38,884 nt of DNA from assembly GCF_024102715.1 (NCBI RefSeq), contig NZ_JAGFJM010000053.1:1-38884 (forward strand), given 5' to 3'. This DNA is from Nitrosomonas communis. Lineage in GTDB: Bacteria > Pseudomonadota > Gammaproteobacteria > Burkholderiales > Nitrosomonadaceae. The position numbers and the translations under genes are program-made. This document shows positions 1 to 7,445 of this stretch, in pieces (position 1 is the stretch's first letter; each line of letters opens with the position of its first letter). The notes beneath the pieces were generated by a model. It was not told where the DNA came from. It saw only the letters and a list, made by a program, of their open reading frames with translations, and did no database searches.

Positions 1-264
1 GCGAATGAATTTCCCGCAATGGCGGAAGTTGCGAATCAGATTGAAAGCAAACATAATCTGGAATGGCGCGACTGGACGCGCCATTCGTCGCGCCAGCAAC
101 GCACCATGCAGTTAGGCGGCTGCATCGGCGACTGGCAACTGAGCGGCAACCTGGCGCTTTTCCAGGACGTGCTGCGCTTGGGATCATGGTTGCACGTCGG
201 CAAGGAAGCCAGTTTTGGACTGGGAAAATATCGCATCCTGGAGGAACAAAACACATATGTCTAA
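1..264 (+). CDS. cas6: CRISPR pre-crRNA endoribonuclease Cas6, C-terminal fragment
   Basis: The gene is cut by the left window edge; the frame is open from base 1 and stops at 264, leaving about 87 codons. Cas6 cleaves the CRISPR transcript inside each repeat to release crRNAs. The visible part ends in a glycine-rich segment (GSWLHVGKEASFGLGKYRI) of the kind that closes the second ferredoxin-like fold of RAMP proteins and contacts RNA. The first CRISPR repeat begins only 69 bp after the stop, so gene and array are probably co-transcribed. The catalytic N-terminal half is outside the window, so the family is assigned from the C-terminal motif plus context. Another RAMP protein (Csm or Cmr subunit) is the main alternative. 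Confidence 0.75.
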   Translation, partial: ANEFPAMAEVANQIESKHNLEWRDWTRHSSRQQRTMQLGGCIGDWQLSGNLALFQDVLRLGSWLHVGKEASFGLGKYRILEEQNTYV

Positions 265-333
265 GCAAATCGGAAAATCTTGTGGATACTCCTTGCAACA
301 GCTTGATCGTGAAGAAGAAACCAGTACCGATGA
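265..333 (+). other. Short cas6-array gap, possible minimal leader
   Basis: These 69 bp separate the cas6 stop from the first repeat. If the array is read on the plus strand, as the ATTGAGAC repeat 3' end suggests, this is the only space for a leader. It is short and not strikingly AT-rich, and I see no convincing -10/-35 pair. The array may therefore be transcribed from a promoter upstream of cas6. Confidence 0.35.
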
Positions 334-1076
334 GTAGAAACACAGCCCTGATTTAAAAGGGATTGAGACCCATCAAAGTCAGCGTAATGTTCCACTCCAT
401 CTGGGTAGAAACACAGCCCTGATTTAAAAGGGATTGAGACAGTGTAGTCGCAGATATAATCAATTTCGTCAGTCGGTAGAAACACAGCCCTGATTTAAAA
501 GGGATTGAGACAGCTAGTGCTAATATAAAGATCTTTAAATCCACAACGTAGAAACACAGCCCTGATTTAAAAGGGATTGAGACTTTTCTTCCTCACTCAG
601 AAAATCCCAATCAGGTGTAGAAACACAGCCCTGATTTAAAAGGGATTGAGACGAATTTCAGGCAGTCAAAAATCACATCGAATCTAACGTAGAAACACAG
701 CCCTGATTTAAAAGGGATTGAGACACAAACCCGCTGTTTTGTAATGTCACCGTTCGCAGGTAGAAACACAGCCCTGATTTAAAAGGGATTGAGACATAAA
801 ATTTAGCCACTACATCACGTTCAGCTTTAAGTAGAAACACAGCCCTGATTTAAAAGGGATTGAGACAAATCCTTTCTTGACCTTCTTCCCGAGGGTGTAT
901 GTAGAAACACAGCCCTGATTTAAAAGGGATTGAGACCTATAAACGCTAAGGTTATCTCCTTGTTTATCTGTAGAAACACAGCCCTGATTTAAAAGGGATT
1001 GAGACATTCTTGAAACTGGATAACATTTGATTGAGATTCCGTAGAAACACAGCCCTGATTTAAAAGGGATTGAGAC
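334..1076 (+). CRISPR. CRISPR array, 11 repeats of 36 bp and 10 spacers
   Basis: Eleven repeats of 36 bp start at 334, 405, 476, 548, 617, 689, 760, 831, 901, 970 and 1041. All copies read as identical, starting GTAGAAACACAGCCC and ending GGGATTGAGAC. The ten spacers are 33-36 bp long and all different. The repeat has an inner CCC...GGG arm pair, able to form only a weak hairpin around an AT-rich loop. The last eight bases ATTGAGAC resemble the 8-nt 5' handle of Cas6-processed type I/III crRNAs, so the crRNA strand is taken to be plus. Identical repeats at both ends show no decayed trailer end. The array sits inside the cas operon, between cas6 and cas2-cas1-cas2. Confidence 0.98.
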
Positions 1077-1108
1077 GATTTATGGTAATCATGTTATTAC
1101 AAGCCTTT

Positions 1109-1120
1109 GGCAAGCTTGCC
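1109..1120. repeat. 12-bp palindrome, left copy beside cas2-cas1-cas2
   Basis: The perfect palindrome GGCAAGCTTGCC lies between the last CRISPR repeat and the first cas2. The same 12 bp recurs at 2745-2756 just after the second cas2, and similarity continues on its right side (AGCCAGTAA versus GGCCGTTAC). The rest of 1077-1185 is AT-rich and may hold the cas2 promoter: TTTACA at 1146-1151 with an AT-rich stretch at 1165-1173. Confidence 0.6.
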
Positions 1121-1185
1121 AGCCAGTAAATTTCTGCCGTTTCTATTTACACTGCGAGTCAGATTAATAAATACAGGTCAGTGCA

Positions 1186-1470
1186 ATGAGCTCCCGTTCG
1201 GTTTATTTGATTTGCTATGACGTATGCTGCCCTCGCCGGCTGAGGCAAGTTCATCAGTTTCTGCTGGGCTATAAGACTGGTGGGCAGAAATCATTTTTTG
1301 AATGCTGGCTGACGCGACAGGAATTGCGCATGGTAAGAGCACATCTGGCCGAGTTGATCAATCAGACAGAGGATCGCGTTCATATTTTTCAACTCGATCC
1401 GCGCATGAAACCGGATTGCTTTGGTATCGCGGTTACCATGGCAGTGAATGCCCCTTTTATCGTTATCTAG
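1186..1470 (+). CDS. cas2: CRISPR-associated protein Cas2 (first copy)
   Basis: This is a 94-residue protein of normal Cas2 length. It opens with a beta strand ending in YLICYDV, whose Asp12 matches the conserved metal-site Asp of Cas2, followed by RRLRQVHQFLLGY and a second half (VHIFQLDP) fitting the ferredoxin fold. Cas2 dimers bridge two Cas1 dimers in the spacer-integration complex. The stop is followed within 10 bp by cas1, whose GAGG ribosome-binding site overlaps the end of this gene, so translation is probably coupled. A second, clearly different Cas2 lies on the far side of cas1. The C-terminus after FQLDP is somewhat longer than in minimal Cas2 proteins and ends in a hydrophobic APFIVI. 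Confidence 0.88.
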   Translation: MSSRSVYLICYDVCCPRRLRQVHQFLLGYKTGGQKSFFECWLTRQELRMVRAHLAELINQTEDRVHIFQLDPRMKPDCFGIAVTMAVNAPFIVI

Positions 1471-1479
1471 GAGGTTGCT

Positions 1480-2445
1480 TTGACGAGTCTTTATGTTGAC
1501 CGGCGCGGAGTCGAGCTGGAAGTGGACGGAGAAGCGCTGGTTTTTCGTGAGAATGGCCTGAGAACCGGCACGGTGCCAATGGCGCCGCTGTCACGGGTAT
1601 TTCTGCGCGGCGATGTGCGCTTACAAAGCAGCGTCCTCGGCAAACTAGGCGAACGCGGCATTGGCGTGATCGTGTTATCAGGCCGCAAGGCAGAGCCCAC
1701 CATGCTGCTGGCCCGGCCACATAACGATGCTGCCAGACGGGTAGCGCAGTATCAACTGTCGGGTGATACTGCATTCTGCCTGGCGTTTGCACGCACCCTG
1801 GTATTGGACAAGGTCAGCGCTCAGCGCGCTTATGCTTTGACGCTGCGGGAAATTGCGCTTGAGCATCGCTATGAGCTGACACTGGTATTACGCACGCTCG
1901 ATCAGATTCTATTGCGTATCATGCAAATGCCTACCATTGCAGCGCTACGAGGCATTGAAGGCGCTGCATCGGCGGCACATTTTAAAGGTATCGCCGCAAT
2001 CGCCGCACCCCGGCTCAATTTCACTCAGCGCAACCGCAGACCGCCACGCGATCCGCTTAATGCCGTGCTTTCCCTTGGCTATACGCTGCTGCACACCGAG
2101 GCAGTACTCGCGCTTTATGGTGCCGGGCTCGATCCATTTATTGGTTTCTACCATCAACTTGATTTTGGCCGGGAATCGCTGGCGTGTGATCTGGTCGAGC
2201 CCATCCGGGTGGAAGTGGATAGCTTTGCGTTACAACTCTTCCGCAAGGAAATATTGCGGCCGGAATTCTTTTCTACTTCTGAAAATGGCTGCCTCATGAA
2301 CAAAAGTGGACGAGCAGCTTTCTACGGCGAATGGGAGAGTCTGGCGGAACGCTTACGCAAGATACTGGCTGATCAAACTGCCAAGTTAATGGATAAGCTG
2401 ACCGCCAGCACACCCCTGCCCGCGAATGAAGGCGAGGCTTCCTGA
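1480..2445 (+). CDS. cas1: CRISPR-associated integrase Cas1
   Basis: This 321-residue Cas1 starts at TTG with a GAGG site six bases upstream; no better start is visible. The N-terminal beta domain (1-80) includes VFLRGDVRLQSS and GIGVIVLSGR, and the rest is the alpha-helical catalytic domain. The metal residues are visible: Glu160 in ALRGIEGAASA, His225 in GFYHQLDFG, and Asp237/Glu240 in SLACDLVEP. Together they fit an active integrase that inserts spacers with Cas2. The gene lies between two cas2 genes (9 bp after one, 2 bp before the next), so all three are translated from one transcript. It is not fused to reverse transcriptase or Cas4. Confidence 0.97.
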   Translation: MTSLYVDRRGVELEVDGEALVFRENGLRTGTVPMAPLSRVFLRGDVRLQSSVLGKLGERGIGVIVLSGRKAEPTMLLARPHNDAARRVAQYQLSGDTAFCLAFARTLVLDKVSAQRAYALTLREIALEHRYELTLVLRTLDQILLRIMQMPTIAALRGIEGAASAAHFKGIAAIAAPRLNFTQRNRRPPRDPLNAVLSLGYTLLHTEAVLALYGAGLDPFIGFYHQLDFGRESLACDLVEPIRVEVDSFALQLFRKEILRPEFFSTSENGCLMNKSGRAAFYGEWESLAERLRKILADQTAKLMDKLTASTPLPANEGEAS

Positions 2446-2447
2446 TC

Positions 2448-2741
2448 ATGCTTTACTGGATCATCGGCTATGATATAACCGATTCCCGCCGTCTGCAGCG
2501 GGTTTACCGGGCAATGCTGCGCCATGCGATACCGCTGGAGTTCAGCGTGTTTCTACTCACTGGCCATGAAGCTGACAAACGGCGCTGCCTGGAAGAAATC
2601 TGCCCGCTGATCGATCCTGATAAAGATGATCTGCGTTGCTATCCCCTGCCAGCTCGTGGTTTGCAGGAACGCATCGGCAAGGCGACCTTGCCTGCCGGCA
2701 TCCATTGGAGTGGTCTGCCGGTCGAGCAAAACAGCGCATGA
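2448..2741 (+). CDS. cas2: CRISPR-associated protein Cas2 (second copy)
   Basis: A 97-residue Cas2 that starts 2 bp after the cas1 stop. The first strand ends in WIIGYDITDSRRLQRVYR, with the conserved Asp at residue 9, followed by LEFSVFLLTGHEADKRRCLEEI and a third strand (LRCYPLPA). It is only distantly similar to the first Cas2: the shared features are the Y-D pair, the RRL helix and the fold, not stretches of identity. It is therefore not a recent duplication. It may form a heterodimer with the first copy, or one copy may serve a different function; the sequence alone does not say. Confidence 0.88.
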   Translation: MLYWIIGYDITDSRRLQRVYRAMLRHAIPLEFSVFLLTGHEADKRRCLEEICPLIDPDKDDLRCYPLPARGLQERIGKATLPAGIHWSGLPVEQNSA

Positions 2742-2744
2742 AAC

Positions 2745-2756
2745 GGCAAGCTTGCC
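2745..2756. repeat. 12-bp palindrome, right copy beside cas2-cas1-cas2
   Basis: This is the second exact copy of GGCAAGCTTGCC, four bases after the second cas2 stop. It can also be read as part of a hairpin, AACGGC ... GCCGTT, at 2742-2763. No T-run follows, so a standard intrinsic terminator is unlikely. The rest of the 164-bp gap to the next gene shows nothing I recognise. Confidence 0.6.
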
Positions 2757-2905
2757 GGCCGTTACAGGATCAGACTATTGAGACTATCATTCGCTTTATC
2801 GCCATCAGCCAATGGTTGCGAATCACAAACTTACTTAGCTGCATCTGGGAGCTCACCGCTGTCACTAAAGGTGAAGAACAAAAATAAAACCATACTCTGG
2901 AGAAA

Positions 2906-4060
2906 ATGATGAAATTTGATAGCCATCTTTGTTTAGTTTCTGCTCAAGCAACGCCTAATCTCGTGCCAGCACTTGATCCGGCCTTCCAGCCTGCCAGCGT
3001 GACCCTGGCTGTCAGTGCGGACATGCAGGAAAAAGCGCGCTGGCTCGAGAAAGTATTGAAAGAACGCGGGATACAGGTGGAGAAGCTGGCCCTGGCTGAT
3101 GCTTATGACTACAACCAATGCTGGGAGTGCTTTGCCGAGTGGCTCGGCAGGCAATCCAGTAACGTCGCGTTGAATGTCACCGGCGGCACCAAGGTCATGG
3201 CAATGGCTGCGCAGGATGTCTTTCGTGAAGAAAAGAAGCCGGTATTTTACGTCAATATAGAAACTGACGAGGTAATTCGCCTCGATACCCGCGAAGCCCC
3301 CTTCACTCTGCCAACCAGAATCAGGTTGAAACAGTATCTGGAGGCACACGGCTACATCGTGCCGAAAAAACTAAACAAACCTGATATTAATCGGGATATC
3401 CGTGATTTTATCAACCGTCTTGCCTATGAAAGCGAACGTCTGGGCAAGGCGCTGGGCACATTGAACTGGCTGGCAAGCCAGGCTGTGGCAACAAGGGAGA
3501 CTGGCGCGTTTGTCTCGCCGGCACTGAACAAGCACGATCTCGACAGTAAGGCATTGGATGAACTGATCACGATGTTCAAAAATGAGAACAAACTCTCGTT
3601 ACAGAACGATAAACTCGTCTTTCCTGATGAAGATGCGCGCAAATTTGTCAACGGCGGCTGGCTGGAATACCTGGTTTTTCAGACCTTGGCTACTTTGGCA
3701 GGTGAGTTGGGCGGCATGGATTGGGCAACCGGCATTGAAATACTGGCGCCGGACGGCAGAAGAACCCAAAACGAGCTCGATGCCGCCTGCCTGCTGAAAA
3801 ATACCTTGCATATCATCGAGTGTAAATCAGCCAATCTTTCATCGAATGGTAAAACGGGTGAAAGCAGCGGCACCGATGCGCTCTACAAGCTGGATGCCCT
3901 GCGCCGTATAGGCGGTTTACGCACCAAGGCCATGTTGGTTGATTTTCGCGGCAGTTTGCGTGATATCGACAAAAGCCTGGCAGCACAGATGAATCTGGCT
4001 GTCGTTTCCGGTTCTCAATTACGCAATCTGCAGGGAGAAATAAAAACATGGTTGAAATGA
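2906..4060 (+). CDS. Card1/Can2-like CARF nuclease (DUF1887)
   Basis: A 384-residue protein with an N-terminal CARF-like Rossmann domain (about 1-150), carrying the ligand-loop motif NVTGGTKVMAMAA at 90-102, and a C-terminal PD-(D/E)xK nuclease domain. Candidate catalytic residues are Glu254 in GGWLEYLV, Asp292 in NELDAA, and Glu305/Lys307 in IIECKSA. Family members such as Card1 and Can2 are switched on by cyclic tetra-adenylate made by Cas10 and cleave single-stranded RNA/DNA or nick supercoiled DNA, arresting or protecting the infected cell. The start used here has GGAG nine bases upstream; MK at the second codon is also possible. The 3' end overlaps the next gene by 13 bp. Its presence implies a type III Cas10 module outside the window. 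Confidence 0.9.
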   Translation: MMKFDSHLCLVSAQATPNLVPALDPAFQPASVTLAVSADMQEKARWLEKVLKERGIQVEKLALADAYDYNQCWECFAEWLGRQSSNVALNVTGGTKVMAMAAQDVFREEKKPVFYVNIETDEVIRLDTREAPFTLPTRIRLKQYLEAHGYIVPKKLNKPDINRDIRDFINRLAYESERLGKALGTLNWLASQAVATRETGAFVSPALNKHDLDSKALDELITMFKNENKLSLQNDKLVFPDEDARKFVNGGWLEYLVFQTLATLAGELGGMDWATGIEILAPDGRRTQNELDAACLLKNTLHIIECKSANLSSNGKTGESSGTDALYKLDALRRIGGLRTKAMLVDFRGSLRDIDKSLAAQMNLAVVSGSQLRNLQGEIKTWLK

Positions 4061-5160
4061 TGACTGCTGAGTATTCGCGCCGCATACTCCTGCTGGTCAC
4101 CGGCCTGACGCCGCAGGTGGTCACCGAGACACTCTATGCCCTGGCTGTACAGGCAGATGAAAAATTCGTTCCGACGGAGATTCATGTCATCTCTACCGGA
4201 GAAGGGGCAAAGCGTGCACGATTGTCCCTCCTGGATCCGCTGACTGGACAATTTAACGCCCTGTGCAGAGATTACGGGTTGCAGGCCATTCAGTTCACGC
4301 CGGAAAATATCCACGTCATCGAAGATGCCTCAGGTCATCCGCTAACCGATATCCGCACGCCGGATGACAACCTGCGCGCAGCCGATTATATCGTGCATTA
4401 TGTACGCAATTTTTGCAGCGATGAGTCCTCGATTCTGCATGTCTCCATTGCAGGCGGCCGGAAAAGCATGGGGTTCTTTGCAGGTTATGCGCTTTCCTTG
4501 TTTGGCCGAAGCCAGGATCGCCTGTCGCATGTGCTGGTAAACGACCCATTCGAGTCCTTGCCCGATTTTTATTTTCCGCCAGCGCAGGGAAAGGTGCTTA
4601 ATTCACGAAACAATGGGCCAGTCCATACTTCGGATGCGCGTATCATGCTGGCTGATATTCCGTTTGTCAGGCTACGTGGCGGCGTACCGCAAAACCTGCA
4701 GGATAAAAAGATATCTTTTCATGAAACCGTGGAAGAAGTGCAATCCGGTTTACGCTTTATCTCGCTCTCGTTTGATTTGACCAAAAAGTCGATTTGCTGT
4801 GGCGGCAAATGGATCAAGCTGCCGCCTGTGTTATTTGCTTTTTATCTCTGGCTTGCGCGCCAGCAAGTCATGACTTCTGCTATTGATGCTGCAATCCATT
4901 GGCAGGAAGCAGACCATCACGATTTTTTGAGGATATATGCGGAAGTCGTCGGATCTATGTCAGCTTCTTTTGAGAAAACGAGGGATGTGCTCAGAAATGG
5001 TTTCGATAGACAATTTTTCGAGGAAAAAAAAGCCAAAATCAATAGCACGCTCCAAAAACAGCTTCCACTTGAGGCAAGTTTCTACCAGATCGCGACATTT
5101 GGCGAGAAACCGTATAAGAAATATGGTTTGAGACTGAACCCCGATCAAATATCGTTATAA
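4048..5160 (+). CDS. NE0113-family CRISPR ring-nuclease-like protein with C-terminal winged helix
   Basis: This 370-residue protein belongs to the Cas_NE0113 family. The N-terminal CARF-type domain (10-175) shows LLLVTGLTPQVVTETLYAL, IHVISTGEGAKRARLSLL and SIAGGRKSMGF, the last being the usual ligand loop. Related proteins bind or cleave cyclic oligoadenylates and are often called Csm6-type ring nucleases. I see no R-x4-6-H HEPN ribonuclease motif. Instead, residues about 245-365 look like a winged helix: a hydrophobic helix after SICCGGKWIKLPP and a closing hairpin FGEKPYKKYGLRLNP. It overlaps the Card1-like gene by 13 bp; starts at 4057 and 4060 are also possible. A plausible job is tuning or ending the signal that activates its neighbour, or transcriptional control. 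Confidence 0.85.
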   Translation: MVEMMTAEYSRRILLLVTGLTPQVVTETLYALAVQADEKFVPTEIHVISTGEGAKRARLSLLDPLTGQFNALCRDYGLQAIQFTPENIHVIEDASGHPLTDIRTPDDNLRAADYIVHYVRNFCSDESSILHVSIAGGRKSMGFFAGYALSLFGRSQDRLSHVLVNDPFESLPDFYFPPAQGKVLNSRNNGPVHTSDARIMLADIPFVRLRGGVPQNLQDKKISFHETVEEVQSGLRFISLSFDLTKKSICCGGKWIKLPPVLFAFYLWLARQQVMTSAIDAAIHWQEADHHDFLRIYAEVVGSMSASFEKTRDVLRNGFDRQFFEEKKAKINSTLQKQLPLEASFYQIATFGEKPYKKYGLRLNPDQISL

Positions 5161-5205
5161 ATTAAAGCTCTGAAGCTCCACACTCCTCGGCAAACCACAG
5201 CCTAT

Positions 5206-5757
5206 TCAATTTGTAAATTGTTGCGCCAGTTGTGTTGCCGCCCATAACAGGAACAATCCATAAACGCAACCGAAGAACCATGGAAAGCTGACAGCCCGGT
5301 GTGCCCACCATTGCCGATGTTGCCGGAAAGCCCAGTTGGGTGTGAATACAGGAGGAATATTACGCAGATCCTCAATTGGCAGCCGCATTTCATGCAATCG
5401 ATAGAGGTTGCTGATGAGTTGCGGCTCTTCCCACTCCGGTGTTTGCTCAATTCCCCTTAACTGCCATTCCCAGAACGCATTCTGACCGGAGAATCGGCCA
5501 AGAACAATTGCCATTTGCCCGCAAAGCAATATTCCAAATATGGATAACAGCAAAATCAGCAAGGTAAACGGCAATGCCAGCGATTCCCGCGAGACCATCA
5601 AACCGATTACCGCAACAAAGATCGAATTAGCCGTCAAATAGTCCGACAGCATGGTATGGTAATCCCGCACCCCGGATGTCCACAGCGTAAGCAAATGATC
5701 ATAGCTGGCTTTCAGAGAGGACTGTCCAGAGGGGCCTCTGATTTTATCGCTGTCCAT
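5206..5757 (-). CDS. Membrane protein of unknown function, downstream of osmC
   Basis: I do not recognise the family. From the chosen ATG the protein has 183 residues: an amphipathic N-terminus with SYDHLLTLWTSGVRDYHTML, a two-helix hydrophobic hairpin (NSIFVAVIGLM ... LLILLLSIFGILL), a soluble middle rich in Trp and Arg, and a third membrane segment (FFGCVYGLFLLWAATQL) near the end. I chose the start at 5757 because a TAAGG site lies five bases upstream and the gene then begins 32 bp after osmC. The longer reading from 5847 would overlap osmC by 58 bp and has no ribosome-binding site. It converges on the CRISPR operon and most likely belongs to the doxX-pirin-osmC unit. Confidence 0.65.
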   Translation of the reverse strand: MDSDKIRGPSGQSSLKASYDHLLTLWTSGVRDYHTMLSDYLTANSIFVAVIGLMVSRESLALPFTLLILLLSIFGILLCGQMAIVLGRFSGQNAFWEWQLRGIEQTPEWEEPQLISNLYRLHEMRLPIEDLRNIPPVFTPNWAFRQHRQWWAHRAVSFPWFFGCVYGLFLLWAATQLAQQFTN

Positions 5758-5789
5758 AAATGCCTTACGTGTCAATTGTAGGCGTGGAA

Positions 5790-6179
5790 TCAGATCACTT
5801 CTGTAGTCAAAACTATCTGCCCTGAGAGCACTTTGTGAATCGGACATTTGTTGGCTACGCGCAGCAAATCGGCACGCTGCGCTTCAGTTAAATGACCCTC
5901 CAAATGAATGTTCCGCTGTAATTGATATAATCCTGGCTCTTCCTGATGACTGATGATTACCCGGACGGCTTCAAGCGGAATAGCTTTGCGCTTGGCGTAT
6001 AGTTGCAGCGTAAGCACAGTACAAGCCCCCAAGGCGGAATCAAGCAATTGGTGCGGATCAGGAAAACCGCCCGCTCCTCCTCCCTCTGGGCCAATATCAG
6101 ATGTCCAAGATACATTGCCATCCTCTATCAAACAGGCGGTTTTGCCGCTTGCAGCTGACCAACTCACGCTCATGCTCAT
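5790..6179 (-). CDS. OsmC family peroxiredoxin-like protein
   Basis: A 129-residue protein with the OsmC/Ohr fold. OsmC proteins reduce organic hydroperoxides with two cysteines: the nucleophile Cys53 in LDSALGACTVLTLQLYA and the resolving Cys112 in ANKCPIHKVL are both present. The GGGAGGFPDPHQLLDSALGAC stretch is a family hallmark. The start has a GAGGA site upstream. The gene lies 36 bp downstream of pirin on the same strand. The C-terminal CPIHKVLSG form is that of the OsmC subgroup rather than classical Ohr; the natural substrate cannot be read from the sequence. Confidence 0.9.
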   Translation of the reverse strand: MSMSVSWSAASGKTACLIEDGNVSWTSDIGPEGGGAGGFPDPHQLLDSALGACTVLTLQLYAKRKAIPLEAVRVIISHQEEPGLYQLQRNIHLEGHLTEAQRADLLRVANKCPIHKVLSGQIVLTTEVI

Positions 6180-6215
6180 ATTAAATCCTCTTCTGCGATT
6201 TATACTATTCCGTCA

Positions 6216-6938
6216 TTATTTTTCCGATGGCGGCTCTTGTGGCCTTAAATCGAACACCAGTACTTCGGCAGCCTGGCCATGGTCGAAACGAAGTTCGCGT
6301 TCATTGCGTATCCGCATGCCATCGCCTGCACTCAAATACTGACCGTTCAGCTCAAGTGAGCCACGTGCTACATGCGCATAGGCATAACGGTTTTCTGGCA
6401 AATGCAAGGTGAATTGCTCAGCACCATCAAATAGTCCCGCATAGACGCGCACATCCTGATAGACCGAAAGCGATTCGTTTTCACCGCTGGGTGAAATGAT
6501 CAAACGCAAACAACCGCGCTTTTCAGCCGCATCGAAATGACGCTGCTGGTAGCGTGGCGTCACCCGTAGCCGATCAGGCACTATCCAGATTTGCAGAAAA
6601 TGAGCCAGCTCATATGCCGAAGGATTATATTCACTGTGGGTGATGCCGCTTCCAGCACTCATGATTTGCACATCTCCCGGACGAATGACCGAACCGGTTC
6701 CCATCGAATCACGATGCTCGAGCGCACCTTCGAGCACATAGGAAAAAATTTCCATATCCTGATGGGGGTGGGTGCCAAAACCACGTACAGGTTGCACGCG
6801 ATCCTCGTTGATTACCCGTAAATCGGAAAACCCCATTTGGTCAGGATCGTAATAGTCACCAAATGAAAAGGTATGCAGCGAATATAACCATCCCAGGTCA
6901 GCGATACCACGCGCGTTAGCAGCTCTCAGTTCTAACAT
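6216..6938 (-). CDS. Pirin family protein (YhhW-like quercetinase type)
   Basis: A 240-residue bicupin. The N-terminal cupin has the metal ligands His57 and His59 in GFGTHPHQDME and His101 and Glu103 in GITHSEYN, the same spacing as in E. coli YhhW, so a metal-binding, quercetin 2,3-dioxygenase-like activity is plausible. The C-terminal cupin (about 140-235) lacks such ligands, as usual. I used the ATG at 6938 because AGGAG sits six bases upstream; a longer reading to 6971 would run into doxX. Gene order doxX-pirin-osmC suggests detoxification of quinones or other electrophiles, controlled by the divergent LysR regulator. Confidence 0.92.
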   Translation of the reverse strand: MLELRAANARGIADLGWLYSLHTFSFGDYYDPDQMGFSDLRVINEDRVQPVRGFGTHPHQDMEIFSYVLEGALEHRDSMGTGSVIRPGDVQIMSAGSGITHSEYNPSAYELAHFLQIWIVPDRLRVTPRYQQRHFDAAEKRGCLRLIISPSGENESLSVYQDVRVYAGLFDGAEQFTLHLPENRYAYAHVARGSLELNGQYLSAGDGMRIRNERELRFDHGQAAEVLVFDLRPQEPPSEK

Positions 6939-6963
6939 GATGATCTCCTGTTTTCTGTAAAAA

Positions 6964-7404
6964 TTAGACACCGTCCCCGTATAACTTGCGATCTAACGAC
7001 AAGCGCCCAGCGCCAGTCAGGGCAAGCAGCAGCAAACCGCCTGCCATACCGATATTTTTCATCAGCATGATTTGCTGGATTGAATCAGTTGAACCGCCAT
7101 GAAAAATAATACCTGTCGCCAGTGAAAATCCAGCCAGCAAAGTTGCGGCAAGGCGAGTCTGCCAGCCGACTAGCAAAGCCAGGCCGCCGCCTAACTCCAG
7201 CACGATGACTAAGGGCAATAAAGCGCCAGGTACTCCCATACTGACCATATACTGAGCTGTTCCCTCATAGCCCGCGCCCAGCTTGTTAAAGCCAGCCATG
7301 ACAAAAATAAATGCTATCAATAGCCGCGCCACTGGAAATAATACATTGGCTAGAGCGGGCTGGGTCAAAAAACGGGTTACAGTATTGTGGATTTGTTGAA
7401 ACAT
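6964..7404 (-). CDS. DoxX family inner-membrane protein
   Basis: A 146-residue protein with four predicted membrane helices and typical DoxX features: ARLLIAFIFVMAGFNKL in the first helix, LVIVLELGGGLALLVGW, LLAGFSLATGIIFH, and a final helix after MLMKNIGMAGGLLLLALTG. DoxX-type proteins are often found with pirin and other stress genes and are linked to redox or membrane-associated oxidoreductase functions; the biochemical role is unsettled. It is the first gene of the minus-strand operon, with GGAG ten bases before the start, and it faces the LysR gene across a short shared promoter region. Confidence 0.9.
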   Translation of the reverse strand: MFQQIHNTVTRFLTQPALANVLFPVARLLIAFIFVMAGFNKLGAGYEGTAQYMVSMGVPGALLPLVIVLELGGGLALLVGWQTRLAATLLAGFSLATGIIFHGGSTDSIQQIMLMKNIGMAGGLLLLALTGAGRLSLDRKLYGDGV

Positions 7405-7445
7405 AATTTTTTCTCCAAAAGTGAATGATCAAGTTGATACCATAC

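Noticed and set aside
261-1007. Several minus-strand reading frames across the CRISPR array with a repeated peptide pattern
   Set aside because: They are produced by the 36-bp repeats themselves; the repeated SIPFKSGLCFY is the translated repeat, not a protein family.
3582-3797. Short frames inside the Card1-like gene as a possible embedded gene
   Set aside because: No ribosome-binding site and no domain; expected by chance within a long gene.
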